A stretch of 64,000 nt of DNA, taken from positions 12,736,469 through 12,800,468 of the forward strand of contig NC_057790.1 of NCBI RefSeq assembly GCF_014905175.1. The letters run 5' to 3'. Position 1 is the first letter of the stretch; every line of letters begins with the position of its first letter. Positions 46,310-55,725 of the stretch are shown here, in pieces. The DNA is from Aphidius gifuensis. Lineage: Eukaryota > Arthropoda > Insecta > Hymenoptera > Braconidae. The notes beneath the pieces are model-generated. The model was not told the DNA's origin. It searched no databases and worked only from the letters and a program-made list of their open reading frames with translations. Position numbers and translations under genes: made by a program.

Positions 46310-46985
46310 AATCTATTTTTCAGGCTCACGAGGTGTACGTAAATGTTCTGGTATAGCAGCAGCCTCCCTCATAATTTCTTTGTTTAACAAATTCATATCT
46401 ATTGTTCATCCACTTTTTTTTATTTGTCGCGCAACTTGGAGGCGCATCCTGTTTCTTGCTGTAACCCATGGTGAATACAGGTTGTTGACGGTGGTAATTG
46501 TTTGATAAATTCAGGCTAAAATTTCTCTTTATCAACATCTCTGATTGCCGTGCATAGTACTCTCTCGAGATATTCACAGGATTCATTGCCAGAACTCAAA
46601 ATAATTCTGCTTTTTGAGGCAAGGGTCCTTAAAACTTTGATGACTTGTGCTTCCTCAGACTCACCATCGAACCAATTTATTTTTTAGTCTACGGAATACG
46701 CTTCAGGTTTTCATAACGACCATACGCTGAGAGTGTTGTAAAGTCGCAAGGTGGCGTTAATAGCCAATGACCAGCTATTTTTTCATTTATACCAATCACA
46801 GAAATTTCTTTTGGTGAAAAAGTAAAATCTTTTTCTACAAAACCAAGAACAACAATAGCGATATCCATGACGACCAAATAAAGACTGAAGTAGTTTCTCG
46901 AAAACACAGATAAATCCAAAATTCTTATTATTATTATTATTATAGAGGTGGGAAAAATTATATTCTTTCAAATACAAGGAATTAA
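46310..46985 (-). pseudogene. Decayed gene with KEISVIGINEKIAGHWLLTPP motif
   Basis: Minus-strand fragments read KDFTFSPKEISVIGINEKI then GHWLLTPPCDFTTLSAYGRY. After two stops around 46675-46690 a shifted frame continues as SEEAQVIKVLRTLASKSRII, and at the end KEIMREAAAIPEHLRTPREP. The opening block resembles a protein I have often seen in arthropod mobile or viral-like DNA (PKEI...HW.I.PP..F..L), for which I know no function. At least three frame changes or stops make it non-functional. It lies just beyond the last Polinton gene on the same strand and may belong to it or to a separate insertion. Confidence 0.45.
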
Positions 46986-47227
46986 TTATTATTATTATTT
47001 TTTTCTTTATTTATTTATATTTCAAATACAATCATTTATTATTATTTATTTATTTATTTATTTTTTTAAAATACAAGGAATTTATTATTTTTTTTTTTTT
47101 TTAAATACAAATCATTTATTATTATTATTATTATTCATTTATTTATTTGGAATACAAGGCAATATTTTTATTTATTTTTTTTCAAATACAATTCATTCAT
47201 ACATTATTTAAAATTTTTTTTTTTATT
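46986..47227. repeat. AT-rich tandem ATACAAGGAATT/ATACAA...TTATTATT repeat
   Basis: Four to five imperfect copies of a unit of about 55 bp, AAATACAA(GG)AATT...TTATTATTATTTATTTATTT. It may lie near or at the left end of the Polinton, but no terminal inverted repeat can be assigned without the other end. Confidence 0.45.
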
Positions 47228-48003
47228 TTATTCAGCGTCGTTCTCCATATGGTCTACATAATGGGAAGGTGTTGGTCCACGATACTCCACAGGATTTAAA
47301 CTGTTCGGTGCAGTTGCCGGATAAATAAAGTCGTATAACTGATCAAAATTCTTGACTAAAATATCATTATACAATAAAGGCAAACATGGGTCCATAAAAC
47401 CCGGCTCAAGTTTTGTGTCGTTCTCAACGGATTGCTGTATTTCCACAAATAAATGGTTCCTAACAGTCATCTGTAAAAAATGCTGAAGAGTTTCTTTATG
47501 AATACGTACACCTCCAAAGTTTTTTCGTAGATATTTTATAATGGCATCTGAGTAAATATCTGCAGGATAATGAGTCAATATTTTTTGACAAGCTGCTACC
47601 CATGTTCCGAGAGAGGATAATGTCCTCAAAGTTTTTTTCAGAAATAATAAACGGAAATTCCCTTGTTCAAAAAAAATACCTCGTTCACGTTTATGGTCTG
47701 TGGCTGGAAAACTTATAGTTAAATCTCCAAGATGTACTGGTTGAGTGTATTGAGTTTGAAATCCGGTCCGGAATCGTCACCATCATAATAATATGAAAAT
47801 GATCTACACATTTTCGTCAACGGTATCCATTGCGTTTCGTTATCCAAAAAAATACTTCTTTTTGTATCACTGGCTATAATTTGTATTGTAGATTTGAAAT
47901 ACTCTCCACTTTTCCACTCAAGACCCACACACAATGATTTTGTATTAGATTTATTAAGACCAGTAGTATATGGTAAAACGAGAACCCTGTCGTACTGAGC
48001 CAT
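47228..48003 (-). pseudogene. Unrecognised Polinton protein (~258 aa), single frame break
   Basis: Starts with an ATG at 48003 (MAQYDRVLVLPYTTG) and runs 80 codons before a one-base frame change at about 47758-47763. The second frame is open to 47228. Joining them gives a protein of about 258 residues with KRSIFLDNETQWIPL in the first half and HPADIY/NFGGVRIHKETLQHFL-type helices in the second. I recognise no catalytic motif. It is last in the co-oriented set, 80 nt after the fusion protein gene. The break could be a real mutation or a base-calling error; no slippery heptamer is in phase there. Confidence 0.6.
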
Positions 48004-48083
48004 GTTGAATAACTGATGAAATAAACTTTTTTTCGAAAGCTTTTATACTTTTTAAAAAATAAGAGTGGGAGAGCTTACAGATT

Positions 48084-49967
48084 TTAGTAGATGTCGGTGT
48101 TGGTTGGTCTGTCTGAGGATCCAACATCATTTTCAACTTTTATGTCGTTGAATTTTTTAATTTTTTTTCTTATTGTGTAAAAACAATTCAATGTTGGTTT
48201 TTTTAAAATATGGTACAAAAGAACAAGTCCTAATAATATTTGACCCAGTAAAATTTTTAGGTGAGTGTCGTGAATTTTTTCTTTTTCAGTCACAGTAAAT
48301 TTCACAGCATTTAATGTCTTTACAATTTCTTTGAGACTTAGAGGACTTGAGTTGACAATCATTTTTTCAATCGCTGTTTTATTAGTTTCATTTATACCTT
48401 CAACTAAATTTAAAAAATCATATCCACCAATATAGGGATGGAGGACTTTATCATTATTTTGGGATATGCCAGGAACCCCGACTAATGTCACAGAGTCGAT
48501 ACGGGCTCTACATCCACTATTGACAGTTATTATACCTGTGTAATTTAGTTTGCGGGTTTTCACGTCATCACCACAAATAACTCGTAACTCAGTATTTTCA
48601 ACCATGCTATATAACCATTTTTTATTATATAATTGAATAAAATTTGGTTGAGGATTTTCATAAAATTGAATATCACAATCTAACATATTATCTTGTTTGT
48701 TTGTCATTAATAAATTAATTTCACATGAATTTATATTTCTTGTATCTTGTAAAGAAAAAGAGTGAGTACAAAAAGATGTTGGTACGACTGGTGAAAACTG
48801 ACATGCCTGGATATTAACGTTGGTACTGTATTCACTTTTATCTTGGGCTATAAGAATCAAAGAACTTTTAGGTTTAATGTATGCCGCAATATGTGATTGG
48901 AAAGTATGTTGTTTTATCGGTGCTGGATGGATTTCATATATTGAATAAATTTTTGGTGATAGTAGAGGTATCATAATACTCAGTAAAATTCGTCTCTCAT
49001 GGTAGGTAATAGATATTTTTGCAATTTTCCGCAGACCATCAATACCCGCTTCATTTATTGATAATGGTAGTACATACTGATTATTATTATTTTGTAAAAA
49101 AAGACGCAAAGAATCTTCAATTTTCTTACTAGACATTATTCGAGGGTGGATTAATCCGAGTCTAGCAAAATAGTCGATTTGAATTACGAGTTCTAAGGAA
49201 TTAATATATTCATCATAACTCAGCTCTATATTCTGAAGCCAGGTACGACCGAGGTTTACCATAGTTTCAAAGTGAACTTTCCATAAAAGTGTATCCTTGC
49301 TTTTCCATCCAACACTAAATTCTTCCATTTGTGCACGAAAATAATTGATAAGTCCGTCATTGTTTTTTAATCGAGTCTGTACTGTATGTAGCTCTGTTTG
49401 TAATAGATGGGTTGTATTATTTAAAACAGAAATTGTTTTTTTATTATCACGTTTTAATTTATTGATTTCTTCGTTAATCATCTTGGCATCGTCTTTATTC
49501 AGAATCCCAAATAAAGAGCTTGATATTGCACCCACGATAGGGTAGATCGGTTCATTACGTTTTGTTTTTATAACGTCTTTATGAAATAATGAATTAATTT
49601 GTTCTGTATACATTGCGATTTTTTTTCGTTGCTGCTCCAAAAAAGGAAGGCGTCGTGATACAAAGTCACAATTATTTTCTACAATTTTATCTGCTTCATA
49701 CTTTTGACATATTTTATGTAGACCAGCCAATCCTGGGTCTTCTTTAGTATAATTACCTCCCCCACCCAAATCAGCATCAAAGTAACGCAAAGGTAAAATA
49801 TTCGGTAAAAAATTGAGAAGATCGTCAACATCGATATACGTAAGTTGCAGACTATTACTCGTTAGACGCACGTTTTCGATATGATCATAATACAAACCCG
49901 GTGTTTGTATTCTCGATTCAATTATCTTCACAACTACAGAAAAAATCAAAAATGCTGTAAACGCCAT
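48084..49967 (-). CDS. Baculovirus-F/errantivirus-Env-type envelope fusion protein
   Basis: An intact 627-residue class I-type fusion glycoprotein that would merge the virion envelope with a host membrane. An N-terminal signal peptide (MAFTAFLIFSVVV) is followed by GLYYDHIENVRL, typical of the F1/F2 family start. A basic KTKR at about 134-137 precedes the conserved fusion-peptide region IYPIVGAISSSLFG (141-154) and a long heptad-repeat stretch (155-200). Cysteines are spread through the ectodomain. One membrane anchor lies at about 568-588, with a basic tail of about 39 residues. The cleavage site lacks the Arg four residues upstream of a canonical furin site, so processing is uncertain. Its position inside a capsid-gene operon argues for capture by the Polinton rather than a separate errantivirus insertion: no gag, pol or LTR is nearby. 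Confidence 0.8.
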   Translation of the reverse strand: MAFTAFLIFSVVVKIIESRIQTPGLYYDHIENVRLTSNSLQLTYIDVDDLLNFLPNILPLRYFDADLGGGGNYTKEDPGLAGLHKICQKYEADKIVENNCDFVSRRLPFLEQQRKKIAMYTEQINSLFHKDVIKTKRNEPIYPIVGAISSSLFGILNKDDAKMINEEINKLKRDNKKTISVLNNTTHLLQTELHTVQTRLKNNDGLINYFRAQMEEFSVGWKSKDTLLWKVHFETMVNLGRTWLQNIELSYDEYINSLELVIQIDYFARLGLIHPRIMSSKKIEDSLRLFLQNNNNQYVLPLSINEAGIDGLRKIAKISITYHERRILLSIMIPLLSPKIYSIYEIHPAPIKQHTFQSHIAAYIKPKSSLILIAQDKSEYSTNVNIQACQFSPVVPTSFCTHSFSLQDTRNINSCEINLLMTNKQDNMLDCDIQFYENPQPNFIQLYNKKWLYSMVENTELRVICGDDVKTRKLNYTGIITVNSGCRARIDSVTLVGVPGISQNNDKVLHPYIGGYDFLNLVEGINETNKTAIEKMIVNSSPLSLKEIVKTLNAVKFTVTEKEKIHDTHLKILLGQILLGLVLLYHILKKPTLNCFYTIRKKIKKFNDIKVENDVGSSDRPTNTDIY

Positions 49968-50092
49968 GGTATTGACTGAATCACGGCTTGTGATTGACTA
50001 AGTCGATTAATTTACAACATGGGTATATGAATAGGTAAAATAATTTACAAGACAGGTTATATTTGTTTAAAAAATTATTTTTATTTTTATAT

Positions 50093-51166
50093 TTATGAAA
50101 TAATTGGTCGTACAGTTGTACAGTTGTTTTCAATATCTGCTCTACATATAACACATTTTTTTAAATCAGTTGAACAATTTCCACAAGAAACAAAATGTCT
50201 ACATGGTAAAAATAATATACCTAAATTTTTTTCAAAACAAATTTTACATTTGAATTCAATATCTTCATCTATACTGTGGTAATCCGTAGGTATATTTCTC
50301 ATAATGACTATTGAGTTCGATTCGATTGTCAAACTTTCTGCTTCCTCATCGTCTGATGGTTGATCATCGGTTTGAGGTATTTTAAAATGATCAATAAATT
50401 CTTGTCCTTTGATAACACGTACAAAATAACATTCTTTAAAATAACGTGCATGTTCTTCCCATGGATCTTCATTTGGGAGCCAATCTTTTATACCATTACC
50501 ACAGTGATAACACTGAACGTAGTCACCAATACCAGTGTAGAAAAATCCGGCCTCAGCTAGCTTTTCTTTTGTCTGGCTCATGTGCCTAGGCCAATATCCA
50601 TATGATTTCAGGCGTACGTCATAAGTCAAGTATTGTCGAACCTTGGCAGTTTTAACATCAATCTCAGGGTGTGGATCAGGGTACGGTGGTGGTACATAAT
50701 CAAAAAGACTTAAAAATTCTCGATGTTCAAGTCTTGATACCGCCGCTGAATAATATGAATAACGGAATGACGGTGAAATTACAGGAGAAATATTTTTCCG
50801 ATAAGGGTAGAAAGTAGGTACAGCCACGGTGTCAGGGTGGATGCCCACAGGGACATTTCCACATGGTATTCGGCGTACAAATCTACAGCTTGGTTTGTTT
50901 CGATGATGTTCAAGCCAAGGATTATCACCCAAAGTCCAATCGTTAATTTTAACTCCACATTCAAAACAACATACAAAGTTACCAACTCCGGTATAATAGA
51001 ATCCAGCAGAAGCCAATTCAAAAATATCTAAAAGATGAGCTAACGGCCATGTTTCAAAACTTTCACGGCGATTGGATTCTACACGATACAATAATCTTTC
51101 ACCACGTTCAAACCAAGTACGTTTTTCGATGTGTTCTGCCATCATCATGCTTGTTGATGAAGCCAT
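50093..51166 (-). CDS. Inhibitor of apoptosis protein (two BIR domains and RING)
   Basis: 357 residues, intact. BIR1 has zinc ligands C67, C70, H87 and C94; BIR2 has C219, C222, H239 and C246, each with the exact CX2CX16HX6C spacing. The C-terminal RING (C307, C310, C322, H324, C328, C331, C338, C341) would be an E3 ubiquitin ligase. This is the BIR-BIR-RING layout of insect DIAP1 and baculovirus Op-IAP, which bind caspases or IAP antagonists and block cell death. It lies between the protease and fusion genes on the same strand. A TATA-like stretch sits about 40 nt upstream. Probably acquired from an insect host or a large DNA virus. Confidence 0.92.
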   Translation of the reverse strand: MASSTSMMMAEHIEKRTWFERGERLLYRVESNRRESFETWPLAHLLDIFELASAGFYYTGVGNFVCCFECGVKINDWTLGDNPWLEHHRNKPSCRFVRRIPCGNVPVGIHPDTVAVPTFYPYRKNISPVISPSFRYSYYSAAVSRLEHREFLSLFDYVPPPYPDPHPEIDVKTAKVRQYLTYDVRLKSYGYWPRHMSQTKEKLAEAGFFYTGIGDYVQCYHCGNGIKDWLPNEDPWEEHARYFKECYFVRVIKGQEFIDHFKIPQTDDQPSDDEEAESLTIESNSIVIMRNIPTDYHSIDEDIEFKCKICFEKNLGILFLPCRHFVSCGNCSTDLKKCVICRADIENNCTTVRPIIS

Positions 51167-51200
51167 TTTTTTAAACTAAACATCAATTTTAAAATTCTCT

Positions 51201-51212
51201 TTATATATATTT
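51201..51212 (-). promoter_or_regulatory. TATA-like box upstream of the IAP gene
   Basis: The minus strand reads ATATATATAAAG about 35-45 nt before the IAP start codon, in a short intergenic gap (51167-51284). The general AT-richness weakens the call. Confidence 0.3.
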
Positions 51213-51284
51213 TTTTAAAATTAAGGAGAGGGAATAATTCAAACAAAAAACAATTTTATTTATTTTATTCATTTATTTATTTAT

Positions 51285-51797
51285 TCAACGAAATTTACAA
51301 TAAGAATGTTGTACAGTTGCACCACTACCTCGGAGAAAATGGAAACGCTTATTTTTTTTTTGAATCAGTTTTTTATACATTGTCATTATAGTATTGTCGT
51401 TGAGTTTAGTATCGTCGCCAAACGGGCGTTGGAAACTCGAAAGATTTCCGCCATTGGAAAACCAATGTAGAGCAACAATGCAATAGCAACCACACACATT
51501 AGACGAAAAATCTTGAAGCCTTTTATTATTATACTCGTAACAGACAGTGTTCCTTCTAAGGACATAGCTGAAGCGTGGATCGGTAGGTCTTTGTCCAAAA
51601 CTATCGAAGTATATTCCATAGCCAAAATGATCGATAAATAATGCGACCCAATGAGATCCTGGCTGGTTATGATTGTCTGTATTTGCAATTATTGCACACG
51701 GCTTTGGCCAGACAAAAGGAAGTTTGTCTACAGGATAAATTCCACCAACAGAGATATCTGTATACGGTAAAGCTCTAGCTAGCTGTTGAGTATCCAT
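51285..51797 (-). CDS. Adenain-like cysteine protease (Ulp1/C5 fold)
   Basis: About 170 residues. I choose the ATG at 51797 (MDTQQLARALPYTD) over the GTG four codons upstream. Numbered from the GTG, the catalytic set is H53 (GSHWVALFID), D69 (YFDSFG), Q99 (LQDFSSNV) and C106 (CGCYC), matching the order and spacing of the adenovirus protease His-Glu/Asp-Gln-Cys. In Polintons and adenoviruses this enzyme processes capsid precursors during maturation. The gene follows the major capsid gene, as is common in the class. No lesion seen. Confidence 0.9.
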   Translation of the reverse strand: MDTQQLARALPYTDISVGGIYPVDKLPFVWPKPCAIIANTDNHNQPGSHWVALFIDHFGYGIYFDSFGQRPTDPRFSYVLRRNTVCYEYNNKRLQDFSSNVCGCYCIVALHWFSNGGNLSSFQRPFGDDTKLNDNTIMTMYKKLIQKKNKRFHFLRGSGATVQHSYCKFR

Positions 51798-51830
51798 GAG
51801 ATGAATCACGCTATCCTGCGCTGCTTAGAC

Positions 51831-51842
51831 TAATATATATTT
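51831..51842 (-). promoter_or_regulatory. TATA-like box upstream of the protease gene
   Basis: The minus strand reads AATATATATTAG about 35-45 nt upstream of the chosen ATG, within the 67-nt gap after the major capsid gene. Supported by position only. Confidence 0.3.
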
Positions 51843-51864
51843 TTATTTTCACTCTTCTTTATAT

Positions 51865-53196
51865 TTAATTACTATAATCCATTATAACTTGACGGCTGGA
51901 GTCTATTTCGATAATATTATCATATTCGGCATAAACAAGACAATTAACGACTTGCGCCAAAGCTTCACTGAAGCGTACTTCAATACGCAGGCTACCACTC
52001 TTAATTAAGTTCCAATGACCAGCACTATGTGCGGAAAGATCTGGTGTTAAGTCAAAAGCAAATAACGTATAACCTTTTCTATAGCTATCTCTATCTATTT
52101 GCATGCCATGGTCTCCAAAATGAATACCAGTACCAGAAAAAAGTGTATGGTATGCCTCAGCATCAAATATATTATTGGAAAATGTAGGCTGCAACGGTTT
52201 TCGAGGTATTTGTTTACCATCGACGTAGAGACATAGAAAATTTATATTAAAGTGTTGGAAGTAAAATGGATTATAGAGCCTATTACCATTGAAGCCCCGG
52301 TTATCAACAAATCCAATAACAACTCGCTTAGGTAAAGTACCAATAATAATATTGTCGAGACAATTTCCAAGGATTCCTGCGGTGAGTAAAAAACTCTTGA
52401 CCTCCACTCTAGTAAGGGGATATTTAGCTGTCGTTTTCGCTAAGGCTTTTGCATGAGCAATCATAATATGAGGATTTAGCTTGACTCGGCGTACAATCAA
52501 TGACGCTTCTAATATTTGTATTTTATAATCCTTGTCGTTTGAGGCATCCATTAAACAAAATTCTTGTTTTGACCGTGTGAGATTAATTTTCATTTCAATC
52601 CCGTTCAATAAAAATTTTTCCTGGTTAAATACATCAACATGTAAATGCCCAATCATCTCAAATTGTTTTCCGGCATTTGTATGAACACATCTGGCAACTA
52701 AGCCTTCATTTTTTGCATCTGCAGCAACAACACTATTTGTATTCATACGTCCAGGAGTGTCAGGATACCATAACGCTAGTTGAAGATGACTATTTGTTGC
52801 ATCATATCCATAATTAAGAATTGTTTCAATGTATGCTCTGTAAGGATATGTGCTATTTGAAGCTGATACTAATTTTTGATTGAATAATCCATCAAACTTT
52901 TGAAAGAGACTGTGGAGTGTTAAATTAACTGGGCCTACAGCGTCAGTTGCCGGTGCTACTGCCCCATTTTTATCCACAATCTTAGCACGAATTTTTAACA
53001 GTGTATGTGGTAAGTCTATATATTCCTCACTTGTTCCAGGTACATGAAATTCGATTTGCGAATCATCACTCATTGAACTAATAGGATTGTAATAAGCCCA
53101 TGTAGAATCTTCGATCGTTGTTTGTGTTGGAGGTATTGTAAATAAGTCAAGCTCCGACTTTGTACACTCACACGAATTATTATGTAAAAAAGACAT
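51865..53196 (-). CDS. Double-jelly-roll major capsid protein
   Basis: 443 residues, intact. The N-terminal block (LDLFTIPPTQTTIEDSTWAY, then ISSMSDDSQIEFHVPG and YIDLPHTLLKIRAKI) is the signature of Polinton major capsid proteins, often annotated in animals as F54H12.2-like. Later blocks include FNQEKFLLNGIEMKINLTRS and, near the end, GYTLFAFDLTPDLSAH and LRIEVRFSEAL. Trimers of this fold form the hexon-like capsomers of adenovirus-type icosahedral capsids. It follows the pVI-like gene after 6 nt and precedes the protease. It shows that this element could once make particles. Confidence 0.93.
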   Translation of the reverse strand: MSFLHNNSCECTKSELDLFTIPPTQTTIEDSTWAYYNPISSMSDDSQIEFHVPGTSEEYIDLPHTLLKIRAKIVDKNGAVAPATDAVGPVNLTLHSLFQKFDGLFNQKLVSASNSTYPYRAYIETILNYGYDATNSHLQLALWYPDTPGRMNTNSVVAADAKNEGLVARCVHTNAGKQFEMIGHLHVDVFNQEKFLLNGIEMKINLTRSKQEFCLMDASNDKDYKIQILEASLIVRRVKLNPHIMIAHAKALAKTTAKYPLTRVEVKSFLLTAGILGNCLDNIIIGTLPKRVVIGFVDNRGFNGNRLYNPFYFQHFNINFLCLYVDGKQIPRKPLQPTFSNNIFDAEAYHTLFSGTGIHFGDHGMQIDRDSYRKGYTLFAFDLTPDLSAHSAGHWNLIKSGSLRIEVRFSEALAQVVNCLVYAEYDNIIEIDSSRQVIMDYSN

Positions 53197-53202
53197 GGTT
53201 AT

Positions 53203-53787
53203 TTAAGAAAAAATATCGTACACGTTACGTTTATTTTTCTTTTTTATTGATCTTTTTCTTTTATTATTTTTCTTTATATTTTTCCTCTTTTTTTTACCAC
53301 CACCTTTCTGGACTCTAGAACGAGATTTTTGCTTCTTGACGCGTGGACGACCACTACCTTTCTGATTACGTTTTTTCTTCATCACACCCTTTTGTTTATT
53401 AATACCAGAGCCTTTTTGAATATTTTTTCGACGGCGCTTTTTCTTATGACTACTGCTACCACCCCCACGGTTATTCCACAATGTTTCTAAATTATCTACT
53501 GCTTTACGTTTGAGTCGGTGACCAGATTCTTTTAATCGTGTCTCTAATGATTTTTTAAAATCAGATTTATGGGTTAGTACATCATCCAATACACTAACTC
53601 CAGCCTGCCACAACTCTTCACCAACAGGTTTAGCTACTCTTTGTAATATAGGATATACTGTTCTATACAATCCCTTGAGAAAACCTCCAACACCGTTTCC
53701 TCGCTGATTATAAGTAATGTATTGACGTTGATGAGTTGTTACACCACCACCGACTTGATTGTCATAATACTTTAAATACATTGACAT
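53203..53787 (-). CDS. Basic pVI/pX-like virion protein
   Basis: 194 residues. An N-terminal segment (NGVGGFLKGLYRTVYPILQR, about 31-50) is a glycine-led amphipathic helix like the membrane-lytic segment of adenovirus pVI and its Polinton counterparts. AKPVGEELWQAGVSVLDDVL follows. From about residue 110 the chain is Lys/Arg-rich with QKGSG spacers, consistent with DNA binding or protease-processed core peptides. It starts 3 nt after the penton gene's stop. Family assignment rests on the N-terminal motif and position between penton and major capsid. Confidence 0.75.
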   Translation of the reverse strand: MSMYLKYYDNQVGGGVTTHQRQYITYNQRGNGVGGFLKGLYRTVYPILQRVAKPVGEELWQAGVSVLDDVLTHKSDFKKSLETRLKESGHRLKRKAVDNLETLWNNRGGGSSSHKKKRRRKNIQKGSGINKQKGVMKKKRNQKGSGRPRVKKQKSRSRVQKGGGKKKRKNIKKNNKRKRSIKKKNKRNVYDIFS

Positions 53788-53789
53788 AA

Positions 53790-54565
53790 TTAATCAATTT
53801 TTTGAAAATGAACCGTCATGGTCAAAGGGTCATCCCCAAATAAGACTATGTGGTCATTAGAATCTTTTATAATACATGATATTGTTTGAAAAGTCTGTTG
53901 AATTACTGGTAAATAATAAGGCTGGAAATTCACATTATAATTCCCACCATACTTATATTCATTACTATCAAAAGGTACAATTCTTAAAATTTGTTTATTT
54001 TATCACTTATAATATATGGTGAACAAATATCACAATAAACATACAATAAGTTTGGCAATGCTCTCAACAAACTGGCTGGTTTTTCACTAAGACGTATAAC
54101 AATTTTTTTGGAAAATAATAATCCACACTCTATGTAATTAAAGCCTAGAATATCTGACAATTTTTTTGTTAGTGTTATTGAATGTGAAGCACAGGTTTCA
54201 CCACAAATTTTTTTTATACTGGTAAAGCGTGTTTGGGAATTAAATTTGAATTCAAAATGTTGATTCAGTATTTTATCTCCATTCAAGGCATTAATTATTG
54301 CCTCAGTATTTTGATAAACGCCATGAGGTAAAAATATCGTAATACCCCCCGACTGTGTTACATCAACACCTATACAACCTTCTTGAGGGTAGACATGTAA
54401 AAAACCGATAGGTATATTTATATCACAGAGACCAACAACCCACTCGCCCTCCAAATTGATTTCACGTGGTAGTTGTATACTAAATTCTGATGCATTATTA
54501 TTAGGATAAAATTCAGTACTTTTGTTACTAACAAGTGTGAGGTAAAAATTTCTGTCATTATTCAT
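53790..54565 (-). pseudogene. Penton-like minor capsid protein, single frame break
   Basis: The ATG at 54565 overlaps the integrase stop (ATGA). The first 193 residues begin NFYLTLVSNKSTEFYPNN, then FSIQLPREINLEGEWVVGL, the classic start of Polinton single-jelly-roll minor capsid (penton) proteins that close the fivefold vertices. At about 53984-53992 the frame breaks. The remaining 60-odd codons (YGGNYNVNFQPYYLPV..., DDPLTMTVHFQ) are open in another frame to a stop at 53790 and fit the family's C-terminus. Only one base is involved, so a sequencing error is as likely as a true mutation. Confidence 0.8.
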
Positions 54566-55700
54566 TGTAGATTACTTGCAGGAATCCAGCTATCAAATTT
54601 CGATGGCCAATCCAGCCAGTGTACAAAATATTCTTTTCGCTTGCCTTTACCACGTGTTTTAGAATTTTTCGATTTTAAATACACTTTCTTCAATGTTTTT
54701 GTTGACTGGAGACAATTCAACCTCATAAAACATACCATCAATAACTTCACCAGCTAAATCGGCTAACTCATAAATTGGTTTGCCTTGACGTGATGTAGCT
54801 TTCGTTATTTTAAATATTTCCTGAGACCATGAAGGGGTATACCCTTTCTGGAATTCACCTTTCGCAGTACTGATGCGCACACGGTCATTTACTTTATATT
54901 TAAATCGATCAACTATTTTTTCATCATCTTAACGACTTTCTATATTTTTTCTAACAATTTCTAAATTATTTATCGTCACTGTAGCTGGTGTCATTTCGAT
55001 CGATGTATGAATGGAATTATTGTACCCATTGACAATTTGTTGTAATATATCTATATATTTATGTGTTCTTTTATGTGTAAAATAACGCTCAATACGTTTT
55101 TTTATTGTACGTATTACGCGTTCTACAATTGATGCTTTTATGTCAGGATTTCTTGCCGTTCGAACATAAATATTAGCATCGCTTAACATCTTTTGGATAA
55201 TTTTGTTTTTAAACTCACTTCCAGAATTGGTCTGTAAAAAAACAGGCGTACGGCCATTGCTCTTTTCAAATATACGTTCAAATCCTGAACATACTTCTGG
55301 ACCGGTTTCATTTTTAATGGTTCAATCCATAAGAATTTACTAAATACATCAATAACAACAAGTAAAAAAGTTATACCATTATTTTCTGATTTTATACTTT
55401 GTAAATCTGCTAAATCAGCTTTCAAACAGAATCGATGCCTGATACATTTTAATGTAAACGAGGAAATTTACCTTTGACAGGTTTGTGTAATGTATACGCG
55501 TCTTGTGAATTTAAATTCTCTTTTATTTTATCACTTAAATCTAGATATTTTGCTACAATATTACGTGCACCAGTATAAGCAACAGGATTTGATATATCAT
55601 AATAAATATTTGCAATAGGTGTATTATTTTTTATATTTTTCTTATTAGTATTTATGAGGTCTTTTTTGACTTTCTCTTTTTGGGACTTAGTCTTTGCCAT
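54562..55700 (-). pseudogene. Retroviral-type integrase with SH3-like and chromodomain tail, degraded
   Basis: Polinton integrase that would join element ends to host DNA. The N-terminal part (55700-55449) ends at an in-frame TAA. A one-base loss lies at about 55422-55427, just before the catalytic core start ADLADLQSI with its first Asp. A frame change in the A-run at 55311-55315 follows LWIEPLK. The second catalytic residue is changed: the motif reads TNSGSEF, with Asn (55226-55228) where the family has Asp. The third, Glu, survives in SIVERVIRTIK. A second TAA is at 54929-54931, before an SH3-like domain (KGYTPSWSQEIFKI), and another frame change at 54665-54669 precedes the chromodomain (KEYFVHWLDWPSKFDSWIPA). 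It cannot encode an active enzyme. Confidence 0.88.
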
Positions 55701-55725
55701 GATACTTGAGGTTCACCACTAGTGG

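Noticed and set aside
46948..47211. Plus-strand hydrophobic frame (YYYFFLYLFIF)
   Set aside because: It follows the ATACAA/TTATTT tandem repeat, and its composition is what such sequence gives by chance.
48084..51166. Integrated baculovirus or nudivirus fragment, because of F and IAP
   Set aside because: The neighbouring genes are Polinton hallmarks (protein-primed polB, integrase, adenain-type protease, double-jelly-roll capsid), and no baculovirus or nudivirus core gene is present.
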